Of a stretch of DNA of 64,000 nt, positions 1-9,912 are shown piece after piece (positions within the stretch are counted from its first letter, which is position 1; every line of letters starts with the position of its first letter). The stretch is taken from assembly GCA_039602395.1 (NCBI GenBank), contig JBCNJP010000003.1:13599691-13663690 (forward strand), in the 5' to 3' direction. The notes under the pieces are model-generated. The model made no database searches, was not told the DNA's origin, and saw only the letters and a program-made list of their open reading frames with translations. The DNA comes from Deinandra increscens subsp. villosa (taxonomy: Eukaryota; Streptophyta; Magnoliopsida; Asterales; Asteraceae). A program made the translations under genes and the position numbers.

Positions 1-177
1 TACGTACATCGGTGTGTCGTGTGTGCGATCGTAGAGGGATTTACTTCAAATCCTAGAAGATCTTCTCTTGCCGAGCTAAAAAGATACACATTATCTATCC
101 GGTTAGTTAGATTAATTCATAGGAAAATATCCGCTGCGTACTCGTGTTTATTTGATAATTAGTTATATAACCCAACA
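1..177. other. Unassigned left edge, possible LTR 3' end
   Basis: No gene is visible. The stretch resembles the U5 end of a plant Copia-type LTR: a run of short pyrimidine-rich words, a 'ccgctgcgtactcgtg' segment, and a terminus near 'cccaacaaca' at 169-180 where the 101-bp repeats start. No partner LTR or primer-binding site is present, so this is a weak inference. Confidence 0.25.
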
Positions 178-462
178 ACATACACACCTTATTGGGACTC
201 ATTGGTCCCAACTGGCCCTCATTGCCCCTAAACACACCTTATTGGGCCTTCATTGGTCATAAACACAACTTATTGGTTACATACACACTTTATTAGGACT
301 CATTGGTCCCAACTGACCCTCATTTCCCCTAAACACACCTTATTGGGCCACCATTGGTCCTAAACATGCTTATTGGTTATATACACACCTTTTTCGGACT
401 CATTGGTCCCAACTGACCCTCATTGCCCCATAAACACACCTTATTGGGCCATCATTGGTCCT
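178..462. repeat. 101-bp tandem repeat, left part
   Basis: Near-identical units containing 'tacacaccttattgggactc' and 'attggtcccaactgaccctc' begin at 181, 282 and 382, spacing 100-101 bp. Each unit also contains a half-length echo of the 'acaccttattgggc..cattggtcc' word, so a smaller ancestral period is likely. The array continues at 2843 after the LTR element; removing that element restores the spacing (about 102 bp) between the third and fourth units. Confidence 0.85.
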
Positions 463-830
463 TGTTAGAACAAGTTCTTATGTGTGGTCGTTACTGTGCA
501 AATAGATTAGTAGATTGTGTTTGTAATGTTTGTAATGATGTCAACATACCAACCACCGTACCTATTGGTACGGGTGTACCAATTGGTACGACACACCAAA
601 GTGGTACGCAGGGTGGTTCAACTATATATAGGTGTTGGTATGTTGGTCATCTTCAAGTTTGTTCATTTCTCTGTGTGATCTTAGTGAGAGAGGAGGTTCT
701 GTCCAAACCTCCTCCAGAGCTTCAAGTGATGTATACTCCATTCGGTTTGTAATCTTTCGACATCAATTGAATGACAAACTTCCGTCTCTATCATTCTATG
801 ATCTGGAAACGATCCATACATGGTTTTACA
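463..830 (+). repeat. 5' LTR of the 463-2842 element
   Basis: Begins TGTTAGAACAAG, ends TTTTACA. It matches 2466-2842 nearly base for base. The main differences are in the GGTACG-rich segment near 555-600 and at the TATA box. Few substitutions suggest a fairly recent insertion. The U3 part contains four GGTACG or CGTACC words. Confidence 0.9.
621..631 (+). promoter_or_regulatory. TATA box of the 5' LTR
   Basis: 'actatatatag' sits about 210 bp before the LTR end, where a retrotransposon promoter is expected. The matching site in the 3' LTR (2632-2642) reads 'actataaatag'. Confidence 0.55.
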
Positions 831-832
831 AG

Positions 833-844
833 TGGTATCAGAGC
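833..844 (+). promoter_or_regulatory. Primer-binding site (tRNA-iMet)
   Basis: TGGTATCAGAGC is complementary to the 3' end of plant initiator tRNA-Met. It lies two bases after the 5' LTR, the standard position for priming minus-strand DNA synthesis. Confidence 0.85.
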
Positions 845-1037
845 CGTTGGTTCAATTTCCAGATCACATTTTCATTTTTGAAAGTTTTTGAGACGTTAAA
901 AGTCTGATTAGGTGAGATTCCTTGAGTGTTTGTTCATTTTTGATAAATCGAACCTTCCTGGGTCATTTTCGCACCTAACAGTAGTGTTTGAGTGAAGAAA
1001 TTCGACAAAATTCTGAATCTGGAGCGAAATTAGAGAT

Positions 1038-1354
1038 TTTCAGTGTTGGTACGCCGGTAGAACATTTGGTACGCCATTGGTCCGCTGATTGGTCCGCTGA
1101 TTGGTCCGTATGTGTATCTTCATAAGTTCTTGGTACGCTGCTCATTGGTACGGAAGACAATCTTCAACAGTGGTACGTGGGGGTTATGTTTGGTACGCTG
1201 ACGGTTACATCGTACCAAATGGTACGCCGTACCAAATGGTCTGCTGAACCAAATGGTCCGCTGACTTGTTGGTACGTGGTCAATGGTCCGTTGTGGTTTA
1301 TGGTACGCTGGTTGATGGTCCGTCAAAGCAGATGGTACGCTGGAGCTTATGGTT
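1038..1354 (+). repeat. GGTACG/GGTCCG motif cluster in the leader
   Basis: About seventeen copies of GGTACG, GGTCCG or close variants occur at irregular spacing of 8-40 bp, several followed by CTG. One pair forms 'cgtaccaaatggtacg', an inverted pair. The same word is concentrated in the LTR of this element. No reading frame explains it. Confidence 0.7.
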
Positions 1355-2453
1355 CGCCACAAATTTCTGATGCATTTTTAGTGAAGCAATTTTGTTCAGA
1401 AATTCTTTTTTCGCGCTGACCTGGCAGCACGACCCCAGCCAGGGGCTCTGCCCCTTGGACCCCGCTTCTCGGGGGCGCTGCCCCCGACCCCCTGTTAATT
1501 CAGACAAACAATGGTGGGGTATGGGGAGAGGTCATGATAATTTCAAAGATTTAAATCAGTTATCGGGTTTACCCTTGATTCGATAGCTGTGGGTTGTTAT
1601 GTTTGAAGAATTTCCAGATTCCGGTACTGGTCAAGAATTAGACGTCGAATTTCAGAAAAGAGATGTTTGTGGGTAATCATTGTTTTTTAGGATGGATAGA
1701 GATTCAAAAACACTTGTTTTCTGATGATGGACAGAGATTCAGAGACATGGATATGATTATACAAACTCAAGAATATTAAAGATTTGAATATTTTACTTAT
1801 TTAGGGGGAAATTGAGACCACCTTGAAAATTTCAAAGTTTCATAATTGAAAAAGTGAATATTCAAAAGCAATCAATTCAGGGATGATGGTGATTTTTGAT
1901 CTTCATGGAAAGGTGGTGTATTCTGATGTTCATGCAAACCGACATGTCAAAGTTTTCGATTATGGTTTGGAACTCTCTAATCAAATGCCCGATACATTGT
2001 TAAGTCATGAAGTTGACGTTATAGCCTTTGATTGTTGATATATTGGGATGGATTTCATTCTGAGGGGGAATTTCTATGATTGAAGATGCTGATCGTGTTT
2101 GTTTTCATAAAGATCAGAATGTATTACAATTCAGTGAAGATTGAAGATTTCTATCAAATACGGTGATGTTTGTGGATTTTGTTTTTTATTCATGACAATT
2201 AAATGAAGTGAACCTGCATCTTGATGTCGTATCCGGTGGTTGAGGTGTCCCATCAGGTGAAAGATAAGTTCTTACCGTGGATATGCTTGAAGAAAGGGGG
2301 AATTTTGTTGATTGTGATGATTGTACAAAATTGCAAACTGTTTCCTGCATACCTGAAGTTTCGGTCAAGGGGAGTTTGCTGAAGATAGAGGGGTCTGCAG
2401 CAGACTGACTGAAGATTGCTAGAAGATAAAGATCTACATTCGACAGTAACGTC

Positions 2454-2465
2454 CAAGGGGGAATC
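2454..2465 (+). promoter_or_regulatory. Polypurine tract before the 3' LTR
   Basis: 'aagggggaat' lies directly before the TGTTAG start of the 3' LTR, the expected plus-strand priming site. Confidence 0.75.
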
Positions 2466-2842
2466 TGTTAGGACAAGTTCTTGTGTGTGGCCGTTACTGT
2501 GCGAATAGATTAGTAGATTGTGTTTGTAATGTTTGTAATGATGTCAACATACCAACCACCGTACCAATTGGTACGGTACAGACGTACCAATTGGTACGGT
2601 CAGGCACCAAAGTGGTACGCAGGGTGGTTCAACTATAAATAGGTGTTGGTATGTTGGTCATCTTCAAGTTTGTTCATTTCTCTGTGTGATCTTAGTGAGA
2701 GAGGAGGTTTTGTCCAAACCTCCTCCAGAGCTTCAATTGATGTATACTCCATTCGGTTTGTAATCTTTCGACATCAATTGAATGACAAACGTTTCGTCTC
2801 TATCCTTCTATGATCTGGAAACGATCCATACATGGTTTTACA
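2466..2842 (+). repeat. 3' LTR of the 463-2842 element
   Basis: Begins TGTTAGGACAAG and ends TTTTACA, followed by the target duplication GTCCT. It is 9 bp longer than the 5' LTR; the difference lies in the GGTACG segment near 2570-2600. Confidence 0.9.
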
Positions 2843-2966
2843 GTCCTAAACACAACTTATTGGTTACATACACACCTTATCGGGACTCATTGGTCCCAAC
2901 TGACCCTCATTTCCCCTAAACACACCTTATTGGGTCACCATTGGTCCTAAACACATCTAATTGACC
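2843..2966. repeat. 101-bp tandem repeat, right part
   Basis: This continues the array of 178-462: a further unit starts at 2869. Its 3' side decays into 'aattgacccatttgacccc' words, where the array ends. Confidence 0.8.
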
Positions 2967-3672
2967 CATTTGACCCCAAATTGACCCATTATTTAATTTT
3001 TATCTTAATTCCTTAAGACAAATATGACCCAATTTGTTTTTACAAACTTATTTGACCCGACTTGAATTGAGTTGATCAATTTATTTGCCCTCGCTCATAT
3101 AAAATTCTGGATCCGCCACTGTTTATGATTGTTTGGAGTTACTTGCTTTTGATATTTGTTTATCAAGCTATGATTTGTTCTAATCTTACCTTTTCGGATC
3201 TTGCTTTTTTAGATAGATTGTTTTCTGTGGATGCATCTTATTGTTTGTTTGTAATTTTGCATGTTTTTAGTTCTTTATCATATATGTAACGTTCTATGGT
3301 TGATAAAATGGTAACGTACTTCATAGGCAACAAAAAGAAACATTGACATATAAAAATTACGCTAAAAAGGTCAAATTGTATATGTATTAAAGGTGTAGTG
3401 GTTTATTATTCGTCTCTATTTGGCCTTTTTGGCTTATTTTTGGTATCGTATATGGTGTTTTCTTATCACATTAGGTTAATTGTTTTTTTTGGGAATTTGA
3501 ATGTCTTAACTTTGGGTTGTTCGTTCAAAATAAAATAAAATAAAAAAATTAAAACGTTTGTTTAATTAATGTGGTAGCATGGGATTCCTGAAATACAAAA
3601 TGCCAAATATTGAAAGCAAATTTGCTTTATTCGGTTTCTATTTTGACTTGGTCCCCATAAGTCCATAACTCA
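2967..3672. other. Intergenic, no gene seen
   Basis: AT-rich sequence with 'ttgaccc' words at the start and the 'ttctggatccgccactg' phrase near 3104-3120, a terminus common to old plant repeats. No coding frame of interest. Confidence 0.5.
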
Positions 3673-3888
3673 TAAGGGGGGACGGTATGGGCTGGGTTAC
3701 CGCAAGGCGGCTCCATGCCTGCCGCGCGGTTCCAGCCGGCAGCCATACCGGGTGTCCCGGTTCTAGTCCGCGGCTCGGAATTTTCGAGATGGAGCGGTTC
3801 TTGGAGCAGGGGGAGCCAGGTGAATATTACCGTTTTTTTTTTTACCGTTGAGAGCCAACGGCTCTTTTTTTTTTTTTTTTTCTTATTT

Positions 3889-3900
3889 CACTATATATAC
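3889..3900 (+). promoter_or_regulatory. TATA box of the Harbinger gene
   Basis: 'cactatatatac' lies about 100 bp before the ATG at 3998, followed by a CT-rich leader and an 'accatgg' start context, a good plant initiation context. Confidence 0.6.
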
Positions 3901-3997
3901 ACAACCAAACATTTTATAAAACACACCTCATAACATTTTTACACCATCTTCTTCACCTCTCTTCTCCCTCTTTCACATATTTTATATTCTACTCACC

Positions 3998-5007
3998 ATG
4001 GATCGATCAAAGAAGAAATCACCCGCTACCACGAAAAAATCCACCGCTCCCACCAAAAAATACAAACCGAAGGTTCGTAATACCGGTCAAGCCTCCAACG
4101 CAAATCCTCCACCGCAATCACAACCGGCTTTTTTCGCACCACACCCTTCTCAACATTCGTTAATCGATCTCCTATCCGGTCGTTATGGGGCTCAAGGGGA
4201 GTTATTTCCCCCACATTCTTCCCAATACCCGTCTAACGTCATGTACCAAAACAAGCAATTTCGAGAGCCACGTCGTCAAATCGATTCCGAGTCCGAAGAA
4301 GAAGTTGAAGAAGAAGGAGGAGAAGAAGAGGAAGAACATGCGGTTGAAGAAGAGGAGATCGAGGTGATGGACGAAGACGTCCAAGTAATTACGAAGACGA
4401 AAGCTAAATTTCCGGGGAGAGCAAAATGTAAAACTTGGACGTCGGAGGAAGAGCTTAACTTGACAAAAGCTTATATTCATTGTAGTGAAGATGGGAAAAA
4501 AGCGGATCAACAATCCCGCGATTCGTTTTGGGCTAAAGTTCTCTGCCCACTTTGACGGTTTGATGGGTGCACCTAGTGGGCGATCTAGGGACCAACTAAG
4601 CTCAAAGTGGAAGAAGTTGAACACAATGTTGTCGAACTTCAACGCCCTCTACATTCAAATGGTAAAAATACATTTATTTTTTTTCTAACTCGATATATGT
4701 ATATATATATATATATATATTTATTAACTTTTTTTTTTTAAAGAAAAATACTTGGGCAAGTGGGTGTGCGGATGGGGACATTTTGGTGAAAGCCCAAAAC
4801 TTGTATAAACAAATATACGAGAAAAATGGGTTTTCTCATTTGGCGTGTTGGGTCGAGATAAAAGACCATCCCAAGTGGGCACCGGTTGAGAATGTACATG
4901 GTGAAATACCGGAACCGCATAATGATGTTGATCCTCAATTCCTACCGCTTGTTCTTGAACAAAAAAGAGAAATCGCGGAGGAATACGGATGGGATTGCAA
5001 CTTTTAG
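3998..5007 (+). pseudogene. Myb/SANT-like Harbinger accessory protein, frameshifted
   Basis: In PIF/Harbinger elements a Myb-like protein binds the element ends and helps import the transposase into the nucleus. Here exon 1 runs 3998-4661 and exon 2 4744-5007, with a GT-AG intron. The N-terminal part is basic and Lys/Ser/Pro-rich. A long acidic Glu run follows (about residues 95-125). The SANT-like domain then begins at KTWTSEEELNLTKAY and continues FWAKV..HFDG. A single extra C near 4541 shifts the frame and gives a stop at 4553-4555. The downstream frame resumes with SAHFDG, continues through SRDQLSSKWKKLN and reaches exon 2, which ends at a clean stop (GWDCNF). Apart from this lesion the gene looks intact. 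Related plant proteins are often mislabelled glutathione S-transferase T3-like. The shift could also be a sequencing error. Confidence 0.8.
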
Positions 5008-5451
5008 TTGTTTTTTTTTAAATTGTATTCGTGTTTTTTTTTTTTAATTTCAAGTATTGTAACCGTTTGATTTCGTAATGCTAGTGTTTTTTTATATAAA
5101 AGTTGTTTGTTTATTAAAAGATGTTAAAAATCAAAAAAAAAAAAAATTAATTTTTCGGTGGCTTCTCCAAGCCACAAGGCAACCATACCTTGTGGTGTGG
5201 CTTGACAAGGCTTCAAAAACATCCCAAATGAGTTGGCACATGATGATTGATTGGGGAGCATGGCTCCTTGAAGTCACAAGGTAACCATACCCCCTCCCCT
5301 AAGACAACCAGAATTTAACTATGTAAAAACAATATTGAAAAAAAGTAACAGGATAGTTAAGTATTGAAAGCAAATTTGTTTTATTTACTATTTCTTTGTT
5401 CATAAGCTATAAATTTATATACCACCTCATTTGATTTAAAATATTAACGTA

Positions 5452-7392
5452 GTGTTTGGTATGAAGAAATGTGAAATGGAATGAGTCATTAGATCGGAAG
5501 AAAAAATAACATGTTTGGTAGCACATTTGAATGGAATAGACAATTACATAAGAAATATGATTCTTTCAATTTCTAAGAGATTTTATTCCTTATGAGATTA
5601 GGTAGTGTTTGGTATGCACCAATAAATGGTGGAATAAAATTGGTCATTACGTCGAAATGAAAAAATGACATGTTTGGTAGTACATTTGAATGAAATGGAC
5701 CATTACATAATAAATGTGATTCTTTCCATTTCTAAGAATTTTCATTCTTTAGGGGATGAGCGTTTATTTTCGACTTCTTCAGGTAATGAAATGAAAAAAA
5801 TTTATTCAATTTGATTTTTTTTTCCTTAAAACTTTATTAAACCAAAAAAAATTAAAATTAAGAATTAAAAGTAAAAAAAGACGAACAAAAATGAAAAAAT
5901 AAAAAAATAGGAACACCTATATAAGAGTTAATTACACAGTTAGTACTCGTGGTTTACCCATAATAACAACCTGGATGTAACATCATAAGGTAACAACTTT
6001 TAATTTTGTTTCATAAATGGGTTTTAACTTAACACCCTGTTAACTTTTAACGATAACCCCCCCCCCCCCACGTGACAAAAACGTGAGGGCAATTTTGACA
6101 ATAAACATTACCCCCACATATTAAAACCCATCGATCCAAATCCATACCTCAATTCTCCGCCCGTTCTCTTCTCCAATCATCTCAGAACGGCCGAAAACCC
6201 TAGTTCGGAGATGATCGAAGAAGAGAACGGGCAAAGAATTGAGGTTTGTATTTGGATCGATGGGTTTTAATATATGGGGTAATGTTAAATTGTCAAAATT
6301 GCACTCACGTTTTTGTCACGTTGGGGGGGGGGGGGGGCTTGCCGTTAAAAGTTAACGGGGTGCTAGCTTAATACCCTTTATGAAACAAAATTAAAAGTTG
6401 CTACCTTATGTTGTTACATCCAGAAGTTAGAACCCAGGTTGTTACTATTGGTAAACCACAGATACTAACTGTGTAATTAACTCCCAATATAAAATAAAAA
6501 AAACAACAAAAATAGAATAAAATAAAAAAACAATAATATATAAATATGAAATAAAAGTAAAATAATAAATAAAAACAAAAACTAATAAAAATAAACATAA
6601 AAAATAAAAAAAACAAATGAAAAACAAAATATATATATATATATATATATATTTAATAAAAATAAAGTAATAAATAGTTAAAAAATATAAATCTAAAAAA
6701 AATATATTAATATTAAATGGAAATGTTTATAAAATTTTATTCGATTACTTCGTTTTCTTGATCATCTAACAACATGAAGCAATGATTTATTTTATTCGCA
6801 CATGGTAACAAAACAGGACAATAGAATGATAATAATTTATTTCATTCCACCCATCATTCCATTCTCTTGTCTATTCAATTCTCTCATTCATTCAATTACC
6901 ACATACCAAACAGACCTTAGTGTTTTTTTTTTCAATTTAATCAAGTAATCGAATGAAAATTTTTATTCAATTTAATTTTTTTCTTAAAATTTTATGAAAA
7001 AAAAAAGTTAAGAATAAAAATTAAAAAATATGAACAAATATTTAAAAATAAAAATAAAAATAAAAATAAAAAATAAGAACAATAATAAAAATAATAAACA
7101 AAAATATTAAATAAAAAGTAAAATAAAAAATAAAAACAAAAAACAAATAAAATAAAAAAATTAATTAAAATATTTAATAAAAATTTAGAAACGAAAATAA
7201 AAAATTAAAATTAAAATATAAAACAAATATATTAATTTTATATGGAAATGTTTGTTAAACTGTATTCCATTACTATCAAACACTACAAAACAATAACTTA
7301 TTTCATTTCCTCATTGTAACCAAATAGGACGATGAAATGGTAATGATTTATTTTATTTTCTCGTTCGTTTCATTACATCATACTAAACAATC
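5452..7392. mobile_element. Cluster of AT-rich hAT-like MITE copies
   Basis: The 'tagtgtttggtatg' terminus occurs at about 5452 and again at about 5604, the second starting a near-duplicate of the first 150 bp. The inverted terminus 'cataccaaacagacctta' ends at 6919, and a related 'catactaaacaatca' lies near 7379. The interior is an A-rich block ('aataaaaataaa'). The termini resemble those of hAT-type MITEs; at least two overlapping copies are present. Exact boundaries are uncertain. Confidence 0.5.
5925..6483. mobile_element. Mutator-type MITE with long inverted repeats
   Basis: 559 bp. The two arms, about 240 bp each, are near-perfect reverse complements meeting around 6190-6225. Ends read GAGTTAATTACACAGTTAGT. 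Flanks are CCTATATAA (5916-5924) and CCAATATAA (6484-6492), a 9-bp target duplication with one mismatch, as expected for Mutator-type transposition. It sits inside the hAT-like cluster. Runs of 11 C and about 15 G lie at equivalent places in the arms. No coding content. Confidence 0.8.
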
Positions 7393-8231
7393 ATATCACC
7401 TTTAAAGCATTCACACATGAGGTTTCTCGTTTACTATCTCTATAATTTAACTAAAAATTATTATTTTTTAAATTAATTCCTCATTTTATTAAAACGCCCG
7501 CATCTTGTTATCCATGTCTATCATCATTTTAATTAAATAATATATATATTTTTATTTCTTTATATCATTTCTCTCTCTTTTACACATAAACACTCAAACA
7601 AAAAGAGAAACAAAAATGAGGTTTGATTAATAGTGGAAACCCAAATATATGGAATTACTTAAGTTTTTATATAATTTAGAGTATGAAGTATGATGATGAA
7701 TTTAGTAACTTTTGTTTTAAATTATAAAGATGGATATTAATAGGGATGCTATTGTGAATCTTCTTACGGTAATAAGCAATACATTTTATTATTTTTATAA
7801 TCAAAAGACCTTAACTTACTTATGTACTTCAAAATCAAAGAGGTTTTGTTCTAGCGATAAAAATGTTAACAAATAACAAATGTTGTATCTTCGGATTTGG
7901 GGGTTCGAATTTCAAAGTAAAAAAATTTGTATGATTCAGGAGTAGTAGTATTGAATTTGTGTAAGGCTATATGTAGTGGTGTGGGATGTGGTATAAAGAT
8001 GATTAAGATGTCATGTAGGATGTGATGTGATGGTAAAAAAATGTACAGTTGGTGAGTAATAGTATGAATGATGGCTGTGTAAATGTGGGGTTTTATTTAA
8101 AAAGGAGAAAATGAGTTGCAATTATTTGATTGCTGAAAAGAGGGGGAAAAAATCATCACCCACCCGTCTATAAGGGCCACAACGGAAAAGGAAAAATTAG
8201 AGCTGTAAAATGCCCCAAAGGACCGTGTGGC
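7393..8231. other. Intergenic, no gene seen
   Basis: AT-rich sequence without a convincing frame. The part after about 7970 has 'gtggtgtgggatgtggtata' words resembling a MITE end, then a transition to less AT-rich DNA just before the LINE insertion. Confidence 0.4.
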
Positions 8232-8307
8232 AAGAGTTTTCCATTCTCTTTCTGCTGTACATACGGGAGGGAGAGGGGGTTTGGGCATTGAAGACTTTTC
8301 TATTGCT

Positions 8308-9807
8308 ATGCCTTTCAATGGTGATGGGGTTGGGACGGTGGGGTTGGATGTTGGTGCGGCTCAAGATCCTCTCCACATAACCGGAGACGTTGGGGGGACG
8401 GGTGGGTTGGGTGTTAGCGTGGCTCAAGATCCTCTCCACATAAACGGAGACGTTGGGGGGACGGGTGGGTTGGGTTTGGACGCGGCTCATGATCCTCTCC
8501 ACATCCACGGAGACGTTGGTGGGATGGGAGGTTTGGGTTTGGTTGCGGCTCAAGATCCTCTCCACTTCAACGGAGACGTTGGGGGGATGGGTGGTTTGGG
8601 GTTCGTTGTGGCTCAAGATCCTCTCCTCTCTAACGGAGACGTTGGGGGAACGGGTGGGTTGGGGTTCGTTGCGGTTCAAGATCCTCTCCTCATAAACGGA
8701 GACGTTGGGGGGATGGGTGGGTTGGGGTTCGTTGCGGCTCAAGACCTTCTCCACTTAAACGGAGACGTTGGGGGGTGGGGTGGGTTGGGGGTTGCGGTGG
8801 CTCAAGAACCTCTCCTCATCAACGGAGACGTAGAGGGGTTGGGTGGGTTGGGTGTTGCTCCTGGGCAACAACCTCCCCACATTAACGGAGATGCGGGTGG
8901 GATGGATGGTTTGGGTGTTGGTGCTTCTCATGTGGCGGTGGGTTTAGACTCTTTGGGCTTCGGGTTTGGGCAAACGGAAGAAAGCTTGGAAAACATTTTT
9001 GATTTGGGTGTCTCAACCTCCCTGGGCTTACCTTCTGACCACGGTGGCAATTCTCCTTTGGCGTTCCAAAGGTCAGTAGCTCATGTGACTTCTAGTCCTA
9101 GTTTGGTTGGCTCTCCTAATATATTTAAATGGGATTGGAAAAACATTCGTCCAGTGGATTCTTCACAAATTGATAATTTGATTAACATGTTATCCCCATT
9201 CACCCTTTCTCAAAACCAAGACTTTTGGGGATGGGATGATGGATCTCGGTCGGATTTTTCGGTGAAGGCGGTTAGAAAAGAATATGAAGCGGTTATCCTT
9301 CCAACGTCGGATGTTACTATTCCTTGGTCGAATTGGATTCCTTTAAAAGTCAACTCTTTCGCTTGGAAAGCCTCGTTGGATAGAATCGCTACAAAAGAGA
9401 ACTTGCTTTATCGTGGGATAGATATTGACACCGCTTGTTTGGGTTGTGATATTTATGGGGAATCAACGGACCATCTCCTTGTTCGTTGTCAAAGGGCTAG
9501 TTTGATTTGGGAAAAAGTTTTACATTGGTGCAAGTCGCCTAAGGAATTATTTTTGACGGTTAATGAGGTTATTAGGATGCATGAAGGTTGGGCATTCTCC
9601 AAAGAGCACCTTAAAACCTTGCATTGTATCTTCTTGACCACTCTTTGGGTTATATGGAAAGCTAGGAACGCTAAGCAATTTGATGACCGTGATTCGAGCT
9701 TTGAAGACATTCTAGGAGAGATCAAAATGTGGTCTTTCACTTGGTGCAAGTATTGGGGTAAAATCTTAGGCCTTGATTGGCAAAAATGGGTCAATTTTGA
9801 CTTGTAA
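8308..9807 (+). CDS. Open LINE frame: Gly-rich repeats plus zf-RVT
   Basis: The frame is open from at least 8227 to the stop at 9807; the first ATG is at 8308 (499 codons). Part one is nine copies of a 21-residue unit of the form GDVGGxGGLGxxxAQDPLxxN, then a degenerate tenth. Part two (about the last 220 residues) is the zf-RVT region of plant LINE ORF2: FWGWDDGSRSDFSVKA, WSNWIPLKVNSFAWKA, RIATKENLLYRG, a CLGCDIYGESTDHLLVRC cluster with paired Cys and His, then LWVIWKARN. The endonuclease and polymerase are absent. The repeat part is not something I recognise from LINE ORF2. It may come from an expanded ORF1 or linker, or from a template switch. The insert has no known promoter of its own, so expression is unproven. 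Confidence 0.6.
   Translation: MPFNGDGVGTVGLDVGAAQDPLHITGDVGGTGGLGVSVAQDPLHINGDVGGTGGLGLDAAHDPLHIHGDVGGMGGLGLVAAQDPLHFNGDVGGMGGLGFVVAQDPLLSNGDVGGTGGLGFVAVQDPLLINGDVGGMGGLGFVAAQDLLHLNGDVGGWGGLGVAVAQEPLLINGDVEGLGGLGVAPGQQPPHINGDAGGMDGLGVGASHVAVGLDSLGFGFGQTEESLENIFDLGVSTSLGLPSDHGGNSPLAFQRSVAHVTSSPSLVGSPNIFKWDWKNIRPVDSSQIDNLINMLSPFTLSQNQDFWGWDDGSRSDFSVKAVRKEYEAVILPTSDVTIPWSNWIPLKVNSFAWKASLDRIATKENLLYRGIDIDTACLGCDIYGESTDHLLVRCQRASLIWEKVLHWCKSPKELFLTVNEVIRMHEGWAFSKEHLKTLHCIFLTTLWVIWKARNAKQFDDRDSSFEDILGEIKMWSFTWCKYWGKILGLDWQKWVNFDL
8323..8910 (+). repeat. 63-bp in-frame minisatellite
   Basis: The word 'cggagacgttgggggg' recurs every 63 bp (for example 8382 and 8445), about nine copies, all multiples of three so the frame is kept. 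The complementary strand is also open across the array (8754 to 8197). Confidence 0.9.
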
Positions 9808-9912
9808 TTGTTTCTTTTTCGTTTGTTTTTTGTTGTATCGTCTCTTAGCCTAGCTCCTTGCTAGTGCTTTAATAAAAGTTTTAGCCGTTAAAAAAAAAAG
9901 AGTTTTCCATTC

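Larger units (their letters stand above)
463..2842 (+). mobile_element. Complete non-autonomous Copia-like LTR element
   Basis: The element is 2,380 bp with LTRs of 368 and 377 bp, TG..CA ends and a perfect 5-bp target-site duplication, GTCCT, at 458-462 and 2843-2847. A primer-binding site for initiator tRNA-Met follows the 5' LTR and a purine tract precedes the 3' LTR. The 1.6-kb interior has no credible gag or pol frame; only short shadow frames are present. It therefore needs enzymes from a related full-length element. The interior contains several internal copies of purine-tract-like 'agggggaat' words (near 1804, 2072, 2295 and 2456). It also contains a GC-rich block at about 1437-1495, quite unlike the AT-rich surroundings. 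Confidence 0.9.
3676..5299 (+). mobile_element. PIF/Harbinger element carrying only the Myb-like gene
   Basis: The ends are imperfect inverted repeats: the left end reads GGGGGGACGGTATGG, then a segment ending GGCTCCATGC. The complement of the right end reads GGGGAGGGGGTATGG, then one ending GGAGCCATGC. TAA flanks both ends (3673-3675 and 5300-5302), the TWA duplication typical of PIF/Harbinger. The 1.6-kb interior holds one gene, the Myb-like DNA-binding partner, and no DDE transposase, so the copy is non-autonomous. Confidence 0.8.
8247..9897 (+). mobile_element. 5'-truncated LINE insertion
   Basis: A 15-bp target duplication, AAGAGTTTTCCATTC, flanks the insert at 8232-8246 and 9898-9912. 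The insert ends with a poly(A) tail (9890-9899) preceded by an AATAAA signal near 9870. It carries the C-terminal zinc-finger region found after reverse transcriptase in plant LINEs, but no endonuclease or reverse-transcriptase domain, so it is a truncated or internally deleted copy placed by target-primed reverse transcription. The perfect duplication and open frame suggest a young insertion. Confidence 0.88.

Noticed and set aside
423..752. Open frame of 109 codons in the LTR region
   Set aside because: It runs from the tandem repeat into the 5' LTR, has no recognised domain and is repeated in part in the 3' LTR; a chance frame.
6401..6627. Phe/Tyr-rich minus-strand frames
   Set aside because: Low-complexity translations of A-rich DNA, not proteins.
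8197..8754. Minus-strand frame of 185 codons over the LINE repeats
   Set aside because: It mirrors the 63-bp array, ends outside it quickly and has no domain; a by-product of the repeat period.
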